Below, one piece after another: positions 15,956 through 23,951 of a stretch of DNA of 64,000 nucleotides. The position numbers were made by a program, and so were the translations under genes. The number at the start of each line of letters is the position of its first letter. Position 1 is the first letter of the stretch. The notes under the pieces are model-generated. The model saw nothing but the letters and a program-made list of their open reading frames with translations, did no database searches and had not been told where the DNA came from. Source of the stretch: UJ101 sp047975265 (GTDB lineage: Bacteria; Bacteroidota; Bacteroidia; Flavobacteriales; UJ101). Where the stretch lies: positions 28,533 to 92,532 of the forward strand of contig JBKEDE010000005.1 in NCBI GenBank assembly GCA_047975265.1, given 5' to 3'.

Positions 15956-17248
15956 TTATGAATTCATCAACTCTTCGAGTTCTTCTATTTCAATGGGAAT
16001 ATTTTTCATTAAATTAAGTGGTTCTCCTGCGTTTTTCACTACATAATCATCTTCCAAACGAATTCCCATATTTTCTTTCGGGATATAAATTCCCGGTTCA
16101 ATAGTAAAGATCATATTTTCAGTGAAAGGCATTCTTAAATCACCGTAATCATGGGTATCCAAGCCCATGTGATGTGATGTTCCGTGCATAAAATATTTTT
16201 TATAAGCAGGCCAATCCGGGTTTTCGTTTTGAATGTCTGCTTTATCAATTAATCCTAATTTCAATAACTCTGAAGTCATTATTTTGCCTACCTCTACATG
16301 ATAATCATGCCAATTGTTACCTACAGTTAAAATTTTAGCAGCTTCATTTTTAACTCGTAAAACGGCATTGTAAACGGTCTTTTGCCGTTCTGTAAATTTT
16401 CCGGAAACAGGAATTGTTCGGGTCATATCTGAAGAGTAATTAGCATATTCAGCTCCTACATCCATTAAAATTAAATCGCCGGCTTTACATTCCCGATTAT
16501 TTTCAATATAATGCAAAACACAAGCATTATAACCACCGCCTATAATTGGCGTATATGCAAATCCTTTTGAACGATTTCGAAGAAATTCGTGTGCAAACTC
16601 AGCTTCAATTTCATATTCCATTATGCCCGGTTTTACAAAACCAAGCACGCGTCTAAACCCTTTATTAGTAATATCGCATGCCTGTTGGATTAAATCAATT
16701 TCCTGTTGTTCTTTAATTCCTCTTATTTTTTGCAAAATTGGATTACTGCGTTGAATTTCATGTAGAGGATATTGTACTTTAAACTTTTTAGTAAAGCGGT
16801 CTTCTCTGGTTTCTACCTCATTTGAAGCACGATAATGTTCATTTTTATTAAAATAAATCGTTGAAGCTTCTCGCATTAATCCGTACATAATTTTATCAAA
16901 GTCATCCAACCAATAAACGGTTTGAACACCCGATGTTTGAAAGGCTTTCTCTTTTGTTAGTTTTTCTCCTTCCCAAACAGCAATGTGCTCGTTGGTTTCT
17001 CTTAAAAATAATATCTCACGATGTTTTTTATCAATAGAATCCGGAAACAAGACTAAAATGGATTCCTCTTGGTCAACTCCTGACAAATAAAAAATATCAC
17101 GGTGCTGTTCAAACGGTAATGTACTGTCGGCACTTATCGGATAAATATCGTTTGAATTGAATATGGCTATTGAACCTGTCTTTAATTCCTTAATAAATTT
17201 AGCTCTGTTTTTAATAAATAATGAACTGTCAATAGGTGTATATTTCAT
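15956..17248 (-). CDS. pepP: Xaa-Pro aminopeptidase (PepP family)
   Basis: PepP removes an N-terminal residue that precedes proline. The 430-residue protein has an N-terminal aminopeptidase P domain (about 1-170) and a C-terminal M24 'pita-bread' domain. Metal ligands are visible in ILMDVGAEYANYSSDMTRT (two Asp), HGTSHHMGLDTHD (His), FTIEPGIYIP (Glu) and GIRLEDDYVV (Glu). It is probably cytoplasmic since no signal peptide is seen. Confidence 0.93.
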   Translation of the reverse strand: MKYTPIDSSLFIKNRAKFIKELKTGSIAIFNSNDIYPISADSTLPFEQHRDIFYLSGVDQEESILVLFPDSIDKKHREILFLRETNEHIAVWEGEKLTKEKAFQTSGVQTVYWLDDFDKIMYGLMREASTIYFNKNEHYRASNEVETREDRFTKKFKVQYPLHEIQRSNPILQKIRGIKEQQEIDLIQQACDITNKGFRRVLGFVKPGIMEYEIEAEFAHEFLRNRSKGFAYTPIIGGGYNACVLHYIENNRECKAGDLILMDVGAEYANYSSDMTRTIPVSGKFTERQKTVYNAVLRVKNEAAKILTVGNNWHDYHVEVGKIMTSELLKLGLIDKADIQNENPDWPAYKKYFMHGTSHHMGLDTHDYGDLRMPFTENMIFTIEPGIYIPKENMGIRLEDDYVVKNAGEPLNLMKNIPIEIEELEELMNS

Positions 17249-17330
17249 TTTAAAATTTTTATACTGTTAAATAATTTTCTAAAGATAAAGATTATGGAAA
17301 GAAAATACCTGAAAGTTTGAAAAAAGTCAT

Positions 17331-17414
17331 AAAAAACTCCGTAAGCAAAACACTTACGGAGTAAAACCTAACTAATTTAAACCATGAAAAAGTTACCTTA
17401 CTGTTGTATAACTT
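17331..17414 (-). ncRNA. Small RNA copy C of a three-copy tandem family
   Basis: Read leftward: a TAAGTTTG box at 17420-17427; a 5' hairpin with arms AAGTTA/TAACTT; the conserved core TTTTTCATGGTTTA then AATTAGTTAGG; a terminator stem ACTCCGTAAG/CTTACGGAGT (17336-17362) with loop; and six U. The -7 box ends 33 bases before CATGG. The predicted RNA is about 84 bases. No protein gene on this strand is near. The call rests on three copies sharing one layout with compensating stem changes. Confidence 0.65.
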
Positions 17415-17513
17415 CTGGTCAAACTTAAAAAAATAGTATCTAACACATCTTCCTATTTAGATAAAATAATATTTTTTATCGATAAACAACCATATTATAT
17501 GATTGAAATGCAT

Positions 17514-17593
17514 AAAAAATCTCCGCAAAAACTTGCGGAGAAACTCTAACTAATCTAAACTATGAAAAAGCTACCTTATATAGAACTTTTGTG
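17514..17593 (-). ncRNA. Small RNA copy B of a three-copy tandem family
   Basis: Read leftward: a near-consensus TATCTTAG box at 17599-17606; a bulged 5' hairpin with arms AAG..CTA and TAG..CTT; the core TTTTTCATAGTTTA then GATTAGTTAGAG; a terminator stem CTCCGCAA/TTGCGGAG (17521-17540); and a U-run from 17519 to 17514. The box ends 34 bases before CATAG. This copy changes one core base (G to A) and has a weaker promoter box. Confidence 0.6.
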
Positions 17594-17676
17594 CTAAACT
17601 AAGATAAAACGATTTCATGTGCAAGTCATTTTACATTATTTAACTTATTTTTAACGTTTTTTATATATAATTATAT

Positions 17677-17765
17677 AAAAACAAACTCCACAAGTAAAAA
17701 AGTACTTGTGGAGAAAAACTCTAACTAACTTAAACCATGAAAAGCTATACCTATACAGCTTTGTT
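17677..17765 (-). ncRNA. Small RNA copy A of a three-copy tandem family
   Basis: Read leftward: a consensus TATCTTTG box at 17771-17778; a 5' hairpin with arms AGCTGTA/TATAGCT and loop TAGG; the core TTTTCATGGTTTA then AGTTAGTTAGAG; a terminator with an 11-bp stem (17686-17696 with 17703-17713); then GTTTGTTTTT. The box ends 31 bases before CATGG. The stem has an A-T pair where copies B and C have G-C, a compensating change. Confidence 0.65.
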
Positions 17766-17881
17766 AAGAACAAAGATACAATATAATCAAATACGATTAT
17801 GCACATAAATAAAATTTAACATATTTTTATATAATTTTGGGGTTAGAATTAAAAATACACTGTAATTTGTTGAAAGTTTTA

Positions 17882-19111
17882 CTATTTTCCGGTTACCAAC
17901 TGAGTAATGGTTATAATCACTCCCGTAGCTTTTATCATAGATTCTACAGGAACGTATTCAAAACGCCCGTGAAAATTATGCCCTCCTGCAAAAATATTAG
18001 GACACGGTAAGCCCTTGAAAGATAATTGAGAGCCGTCTGTTCCTCCCCGAATGGCTTTTATATTTGGTTTTATCCCCACAGTTTTAATTGCTTCTTCGGC
18101 AATATCCACAATATGCTTTACCGGTTCAATTTTTTCACGCATATTATAATATTGGTCTTTAATTTCCACTTGTATTAAATCTTTTCCTAAATCATTGTTA
18201 AGTTTATTCCCGATTTCAACCATCAGTTTTTTTCGTGCTTCAAATTGATTACGGTCGTGATCACGGATAATATATTCTAAAGTTGTTTCTTCAATAGAAC
18301 CGTTGGTTCGCATCAAATGAAAAAACCCTTCATAGCCTTCTGTATGTTCCGGAACTTCATCAAAAGGCAATTCATCTGCAAACTGTCTGGCTATAGTATT
18401 AGAATTAATCATTTTATTTTTAGCAGAACCGGGATGAACCATTTTTCCTTTAATTATGATTTTGGCATACGCAGCATTGAAATTTTCATATTCTAATTCT
18501 CCAATTTCGCTTCCGTCTAAAGTATAAGCCCATTGAGCTCCAAATTTTTCTACATCAAATAGCTCCGCTCCTCTTCCTACTTCTTCATCAGGTGTAAAAC
18601 AAATTCTGATTTTACCATGTTTGATTTCAGGATGATGAATCAAGTATTCCATTGCAGTTACAATTTCTGCAATTCCGGCTTTATCATCTGCTCCGAGCAG
18701 TGTTGTTCCATCGGTCGTAATTATAGTTTGACCTTTGTATTGTTTTATTTCAGGAAATTCTTCTGTTTTTAAGATAATGTTTAAATCTTTGTTTAAAACG
18801 ATGTCATTTCCATCATAATTTTCCCAAATTTGAGGTTTAGTATTTTCAGCCGTAAAATCAGGAGAAGTATCCATGTGAGCAATAAAACCAATGGTGGGAA
18901 TCTTTTGATCTGTATTGGAAGGCAGTGTAGCCATTACATAAGCATGTTTATCAACGGAAACATTTGTTAGACCGATTTGGTTTAGTTCATCTACTAAATA
19001 ATGAGCTAAATCAAATTGTCGTTTGGTGCTGGGTATATTTTCTACAAAAGGTTTGCTTTCAGTATAAATACTTACATATTTTAAAAATCGATTGGTTATT
19101 GCTTGTTTCAT
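17882..19111 (-). CDS. pepT: Peptidase T (tripeptide aminopeptidase)
   Basis: PepT removes the N-terminal residue of tripeptides in the cytoplasm. It is an M20 di-zinc enzyme: GFIAHMDTSPDF holds the first His and Asp, LLGADDKAG the bridging Asp, CFTPDEEVGRGAE the general base and Glu ligand, and GGHNFHGRFEYV a late His. The start MKQAITNRFLKYVSIYTES matches the family, so I prefer 19111 over the ATG at 19138. The length is then 409, as expected. Confidence 0.95.
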   Translation of the reverse strand: MKQAITNRFLKYVSIYTESKPFVENIPSTKRQFDLAHYLVDELNQIGLTNVSVDKHAYVMATLPSNTDQKIPTIGFIAHMDTSPDFTAENTKPQIWENYDGNDIVLNKDLNIILKTEEFPEIKQYKGQTIITTDGTTLLGADDKAGIAEIVTAMEYLIHHPEIKHGKIRICFTPDEEVGRGAELFDVEKFGAQWAYTLDGSEIGELEYENFNAAYAKIIIKGKMVHPGSAKNKMINSNTIARQFADELPFDEVPEHTEGYEGFFHLMRTNGSIEETTLEYIIRDHDRNQFEARKKLMVEIGNKLNNDLGKDLIQVEIKDQYYNMREKIEPVKHIVDIAEEAIKTVGIKPNIKAIRGGTDGSQLSFKGLPCPNIFAGGHNFHGRFEYVPVESMIKATGVIITITQLVTGK

Positions 19112-19214
19112 TTTTTGATTTTTTGGTTGAGGGAACAAATTTACTATTTTAGATAAAATGATCTAAAAAATGATTTGAAAACGTTATTATTTAGTATATT
19201 TTGTTTTGAATGTT

Positions 19215-19222
19215 TATTTTTG
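19215..19222 (+). promoter_or_regulatory. Promoter -7 box of the parvulin gene cluster
   Basis: TATTTTTG matches TAnnTTTG, 18 bases before the ATG at 19241. The region upstream is rich in TTTTG but not at the ideal distance. Confidence 0.5.
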
Positions 19223-19240
19223 CTCTTCTAAACAAAATGT

Positions 19241-21118
19241 ATGAAACAATTTATTAGAATATTCTTTTTACTAAATTCTATCATTTTAAGTAGTCAAAAC
19301 AATGTTTTGGTTAAGAAAAAAGGACAAACGTATATTACAACAGAAGACTTTAAAGCTAAATTTGGCTACACCTTAGACCATGATAAAACACAATCTAAAG
19401 AAAAAATTTTGGATTATTATTTAACCATGAAGCTGAAATCAGATGAAGCGGAATCATTAAAATTAAACACTTCTCCAAAATATATTAATCCTTTAGTTAA
19501 ATTTATCGATGAACGAACAAAATATTATTTAGAGGAAGATCCTTTTTATAAAAAATTAGAAGCCCAATTTATAGAACGTTCAAAAACAGAAGTACGAATG
19601 GTTCAATATTTTGTGAAAAATATTAATAAAAACAAAGCTTTACAATACCAAAAAGCCTTTAGTAAAAATAAAAATCCTTTTAGCTCAAAAAAAGAAAATG
19701 TAGAGCGTATGGCAACCAATTATTGTACTGCCGGAGAGTTACCTTATGGTTTAGAAGAAGAAATTTTTACCAATCTAAAGAAAGGAACGGTATTAAAAAT
19801 GCAAGAAGTAACAGAAAATCAGTTTGTTTATACAATTATTGATGATATAAGACCTTATTCAGGTATTTATAAATTTCAATTATTGTTAGTAAAAGACTCG
19901 TTACAAACAGGCAAAGAAAAAATTAATTCCCTATACAATCAAGTGCTTAAAGGAGATTCTTTTGATCAACTAATTAAAACATTTTCTGAAGATGAAGCCT
20001 CTAAAAATAAACCTTTTATCATATTAAAAGGGAGTACTTTAGATGATAAAATTTTGAGCATCATGAATTCTTTAAAAACAAATGAAGTTTCAAAACCGTT
20101 TAAAACAGAATTTGGTTGGAATCTGGTAAAATTAATAGAACATCAAACCACACTTAATGAAAATACTGTAAAAGAACTCTTTAAAAACTCTTTGGAATAC
20201 AATACTGTTTTGAAAGGATACAAAATCAATTACATCAAAGAAAAATTAAAACCTGTCGTGAAAAAAGTTGACATTGTAAATGATTTAAATAACAAAGAAC
20301 TTATCACGTTATTCAAAAAAGATTCTATCTCAAAAAATAATTATGAAAAGCAATTAGCTGATATTGTAATTAAAAAAATAAAAAAACAAAATATTGTTAC
20401 GTTTAATAACGAATTGACGTACACCAATTGGAATTTTATATCGGACAATGCTCTTTTTTTAAGAATGCTTTATAAAACGGAAAGCAATAAGCAAAAAATT
20501 AATGAAAAAATTCAAGAACGCCTTCCGGTAAGTATTGCTCAATCTGAAATTAAATTGTTTGATAACATGCAGGATGAGTTTAATCCTCAGTTTAAAAAAG
20601 AAGTAGAATTGTTGAAAATTAATATTTTAACAGAATTATACGATGATTATCAATATGATAAAGCTTTGAAAAATCAAGAGGCTTTATTAAAAGAATACGA
20701 ACAAATAAAAGAATATTATAAGTGGGATGAGCGAGTAGAAGTAATCGTCGCTTACTGTGGTTCTGATGAAAAAACAGCAAAAAATATAGAACAATCTTTT
20801 AAAAAAGATAAATCCATCAAAGAACTACAACAACAATACAGCAAAAAAAACGTTTATTTTAGAAAAATAAAACGGGAACTTTCCAATGAAGATTTGCCTA
20901 AAGAATACTCAAAAGAAGAAAAAATAAAAATGTATAAAGAAAATGGTGATTTTTTTGTGGTCAAAACCATTGCCGTACTCCCATCCGGTCAAAATCCTTC
21001 TTATGAAGAATTAAAATCTATTATTGAGAAAAAATATCAAGAAAAATTTTTAAATAACGAACTATCGAAACTAAAAAAAGATATTCAAATAAATCAAAAT
21101 GCTTTAAATAACTTATGA
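19241..21118 (+). CDS. Periplasmic peptidyl-prolyl isomerase of parvulin type
   Basis: The 625-residue protein starts with a short signal peptide (MKQFIRIFFLLNSIILSSQ). Two parvulin-like segments can be seen: about residues 115-215, degenerate, and 220-300, with FQLLLVKDSLQTGKEKINSLYNQVLKGDSFDQLIKTFSED followed by KPFKTEFGWNLVKLIEH. The rest is helical and lysine-rich. It probably folds outer-membrane proteins. It is first of three overlapping genes of similar type. Confidence 0.82.
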   Translation: MKQFIRIFFLLNSIILSSQNNVLVKKKGQTYITTEDFKAKFGYTLDHDKTQSKEKILDYYLTMKLKSDEAESLKLNTSPKYINPLVKFIDERTKYYLEEDPFYKKLEAQFIERSKTEVRMVQYFVKNINKNKALQYQKAFSKNKNPFSSKKENVERMATNYCTAGELPYGLEEEIFTNLKKGTVLKMQEVTENQFVYTIIDDIRPYSGIYKFQLLLVKDSLQTGKEKINSLYNQVLKGDSFDQLIKTFSEDEASKNKPFIILKGSTLDDKILSIMNSLKTNEVSKPFKTEFGWNLVKLIEHQTTLNENTVKELFKNSLEYNTVLKGYKINYIKEKLKPVVKKVDIVNDLNNKELITLFKKDSISKNNYEKQLADIVIKKIKKQNIVTFNNELTYTNWNFISDNALFLRMLYKTESNKQKINEKIQERLPVSIAQSEIKLFDNMQDEFNPQFKKEVELLKINILTELYDDYQYDKALKNQEALLKEYEQIKEYYKWDERVEVIVAYCGSDEKTAKNIEQSFKKDKSIKELQQQYSKKNVYFRKIKRELSNEDLPKEYSKEEKIKMYKENGDFFVVKTIAVLPSGQNPSYEELKSIIEKKYQEKFLNNELSKLKKDIQINQNALNNL

Positions 21119-21975
21119 TTAATCTATTAAAGATAATAAGCCTTTTTACAATAAGCTCTATTTTATTTTCATGTACATTTTTTGAAAATAATTCAGAAGT
21201 TATTGCAAAAGCCGGAAGCAGTCTCTTAAAAAGAGAAGATGTAAAATCATGGGTGGGAAAAGATTTATCGCCTGAAGACAGTGTTAAATTAATTGAATCA
21301 AAAATAAAACAATGGGCTGAGAATGAATTACTCACTCAAGAGGCCAAAAAAGTATTGTCAGAAGACATTAAAAAAGAAGTAGAAGAAAAAGTAAAAAGCT
21401 ATCGTAACGAGTTGTTAAACGGCTATTTATTACGCCAAAGTACCGACTCCGTAGTAAACGAAAATGAAATTAATGAATACTATGAAAAATACAAGGAGAA
21501 CTTTAAACTGAATAAAGAAATCGTCAGAATACAATATATTAAATTCAATAAAGATTCTGTTGATAATCAGGTGATTAATAAGGTTTTTCAATTGTTTAAA
21601 AGTACAAAAAAAGAAGATCAAAGCAAACTTCACTTGGAAGGACTGAATCAAGCATCAGAATTTAAACTCAAAGATTCTACTTGGGCTTATTTTTCAGATT
21701 ATTACTTAAAACTTCCTTTTCCTAAGATTTCCAATAAAGAAGAATTTTTAAAAAGAACAAAGTTTCTGCGATTACATGATTCAATAAATGTATATTTGGT
21801 TAAAATTTTGGATTATAGATTAAAAAACAATCCCGAACCTTTGGAATTCAGTCAAGAAAAAATCAAAAGCATGCTAAAGGTTCAAAAAAACAAAAATTAT
21901 ATCGATAAATTGAGAGAAAATTTATTTGAAGAAGCAAAGAAAAATAAAGAATTTGAAATTTATGAAAAAAATTAG
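21115..21975 (+). CDS. Lipoprotein related to SurA/PpiC folding factors
   Basis: The 286-residue protein has a lipoprotein signal ending in SSILFSC. The following helical part (residues 30-130: KAGSSLLKREDVKSWVG ... ESKIKQWAENELLTQEAKK) resembles the SurA N-terminal chaperone domain. No clear parvulin catalytic core is seen, so it may act as a chaperone only. Its start overlaps the previous stop by four bases (ATGA), and its end overlaps the next gene by 14 bases, indicating translational coupling. Confidence 0.75.
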   Translation: MINLLKIISLFTISSILFSCTFFENNSEVIAKAGSSLLKREDVKSWVGKDLSPEDSVKLIESKIKQWAENELLTQEAKKVLSEDIKKEVEEKVKSYRNELLNGYLLRQSTDSVVNENEINEYYEKYKENFKLNKEIVRIQYIKFNKDSVDNQVINKVFQLFKSTKKEDQSKLHLEGLNQASEFKLKDSTWAYFSDYYLKLPFPKISNKEEFLKRTKFLRLHDSINVYLVKILDYRLKNNPEPLEFSQEKIKSMLKVQKNKNYIDKLRENLFEEAKKNKEFEIYEKN

Positions 21976-23281
21976 TTTAGTTGCCGCAATCCTTATTTCA
22001 TTAGGGAGTTTTTCACAAGAAAAAATAGATGGAATTGCAGCCGTAATTAATGAAGAAATCATTATACAATCTGAACTTAAAGCACAATTTGAAGAGTTTA
22101 AAAGCCAAAATTTTGGTGTAGAAACCGAATGCGATGCTTTAGAGGGAATTATGCAGGAAAAACTATTGATTGCAGAAGCCAAAAAAGATACTTTAATCAC
22201 CATTAATGACCGTGCCTTAAAGCCTCAAGTTGATGAAATGGCTAACGGAGCTATTTCTAAATACGGAGAGGAAGAAACTTTAAAATTATACGGCTTTGCC
22301 ACTATGCAGGAATTAAAACAGGAAATTTTAAGAAATCTCCAAGAACAAAGCTATTCCGAGCAAATACGTGCCAAAATCACAGGAGATATAGATGCTTCTC
22401 CTCTTGAGGTTAATACCTTTTTTCGCGAATATGAATCACAATTACCCAATGTTGAAGAAGAGATTGAACTATCACAAATTGTTATAAAACCTAAATTAAC
22501 GGAAGAACATAAACAAGAACTCATTAATAAACTTTTGGAGATAAAAAAAGAAATTGAAGACGGAGCCAGCTTTGCCACTATGGCTATTGTTCACTCCGAA
22601 GGACCTTCTTCTGTTGACGGAGGAATGCTCGCCAATACAAAACGCGGGCAAATGGTAAAAGATTTTGAAGCAGTAGCATACAATTTAGAGGAAGGTGAAA
22701 TATCCGAACCTTTTGAAACCGATTTTGGATTTCATATTGCTACATTGGAAAAACGACGAGGTGAGGTTTTAGACCTACGGCATATCTTATTACTTAATAA
22801 ACCCAATGAAAAAGAAATGGAGAAAGCAAAAGAATTAGCTGATTCCATCAAAGCGAAAATTGATCAAGGAGTTTTATCATTTGAAGACGCTGTAAAAGAA
22901 TTTTCAGATGATAAAGATACCCGTTTAAATAAAGGTGTTGTAGCTGATTCGAGAACAGGAAATACCCGATTTGTAAGAACCAATTTGCCTACCAATATGT
23001 ATTTGGAAGTAACGGGAGTTAAAGAACATCAATTAACTTCTCCTTTTGAAGATACGATGGGAAGAGATGAAAAAGTGTACAAAATCATGCGGGTTGAACA
23101 AATTATTCCTGCCCATAAAATTAATTTAAAAGATGATTACGAACGAATCAAAAAATTTACCGTAAATAAAAAGAAACAAGAAAAAATTGATGAATGGGTA
23201 AAACAGCATATATCAGATAATTTCATTAAAATTGATGATGATTATAAAACCTGCCCTTTTAAGCTGAAATGGCTTCATTAA
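21962..23281 (+). CDS. surA: SurA-type periplasmic chaperone and peptidyl-prolyl isomerase
   Basis: The protein begins MKKISLVAAILISLGSFSQEK, a clear signal peptide, so I use ATG 21962 rather than the in-frame ATG at 21926. It has a SurA N-terminal helical domain (INEEIIIQSELKAQFEEF). Two parvulin domains follow, at about 165-265 (EIELSQIVIKPKLTEEHKQ ... PFETDFGFHIATLEKRRG) and 270-375 (DLRHILLLNKPNEKE). The length of 439 matches SurA. It should escort outer-membrane proteins. Confidence 0.9.
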   Translation: MKKISLVAAILISLGSFSQEKIDGIAAVINEEIIIQSELKAQFEEFKSQNFGVETECDALEGIMQEKLLIAEAKKDTLITINDRALKPQVDEMANGAISKYGEEETLKLYGFATMQELKQEILRNLQEQSYSEQIRAKITGDIDASPLEVNTFFREYESQLPNVEEEIELSQIVIKPKLTEEHKQELINKLLEIKKEIEDGASFATMAIVHSEGPSSVDGGMLANTKRGQMVKDFEAVAYNLEEGEISEPFETDFGFHIATLEKRRGEVLDLRHILLLNKPNEKEMEKAKELADSIKAKIDQGVLSFEDAVKEFSDDKDTRLNKGVVADSRTGNTRFVRTNLPTNMYLEVTGVKEHQLTSPFEDTMGRDEKVYKIMRVEQIIPAHKINLKDDYERIKKFTVNKKKQEKIDEWVKQHISDNFIKIDDDYKTCPFKLKWLH

Positions 23282-23288
23282 GAGCTTA

Positions 23289-23948
23289 TTATCTCTTTCT
23301 ATATTGGTCGAAAAGTAAATAAAAAATTGGGAGAGAAATTGCAGCAATATACAAACCGTTTTGATAAATAATTTGAGGATAGATAATCAAAGGGATGATT
23401 AATCCAAAAGTAGCTCCTCCTATATGAGCACTGTGTCCAATGTTTCCCAGTTGATTTTTCATTCCGTAAACAGAATAAACCATGTAGAGAATACCAAAAA
23501 TCCAGGCAGGAATACTAATACCGGGAAGAAAAATAAATCCTATTTCGCTTTGAGTAGGAAATAAAGCAATACTGGCATAAATCATTCCGGAAACACCTCC
23601 CGAAGCTCCTACAGCCGTATAATAAGGATTGTTCTTATGAAGAGCATAGCCCAACAAACCGCCTGTTAGAATAGCTCCAAAGTAAATAGCTAAGTAAACA
23701 GGAATCCCAATCATATTAATAAAACCTTTACTTGAGAAAAAGTATAGAGAAAGCATGTTGAAAATAAGATGCATACCGTTTACATGTAAAAAACCACTGG
23801 TTAAAAACCGATGGTATTCTTTATTGGAATGAATGGCTCTTATATTGAATGAATTTTTATCAAAAAAATCGCGGTTAGAAAACCCAAAATAACTTGTTAG
23901 TGAGGTTACAGCAATAATGATGATTAATATAGGGTGTAAATTGAACAT
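23289..23948 (-). CDS. Rhomboid family intramembrane serine protease
   Basis: The 219-residue protein has six membrane helices. The rhomboid signature is present: HVNGMHLIFNMLSLYFF in an early helix, the catalytic serine in VGASGGVSGMIYA (GxSG context), and the catalytic histidine in GHSAHIGGATFGL. It cleaves within or near membrane segments; its targets are unknown. It sits just downstream of parC on the same strand and faces surA at a 7-base gap. Confidence 0.93.
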   Translation of the reverse strand: MFNLHPILIIIIAVTSLTSYFGFSNRDFFDKNSFNIRAIHSNKEYHRFLTSGFLHVNGMHLIFNMLSLYFFSSKGFINMIGIPVYLAIYFGAILTGGLLGYALHKNNPYYTAVGASGGVSGMIYASIALFPTQSEIGFIFLPGISIPAWIFGILYMVYSVYGMKNQLGNIGHSAHIGGATFGLIIPLIIYPQIIYQNGLYIAAISLPIFYLLFDQYRKR

Positions 23949-23951
23949 GAT

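Noticed and set aside
17331..17713. CRISPR array
   Set aside because: Only three copies, with divergent stems and irregular distances of about 175-185 bases; no cas genes.
17375..17820. Plus-strand mini-genes in the tandem array (for example MKKLPYCCITSGQT, MKKLPYIELLC)
   Set aside because: Each ATGAAAA opens a short frame, but lengths and residues differ after a few codons. Promoter boxes, U-runs and compensating stems all fit the minus strand better. I keep it as an alternative to test.
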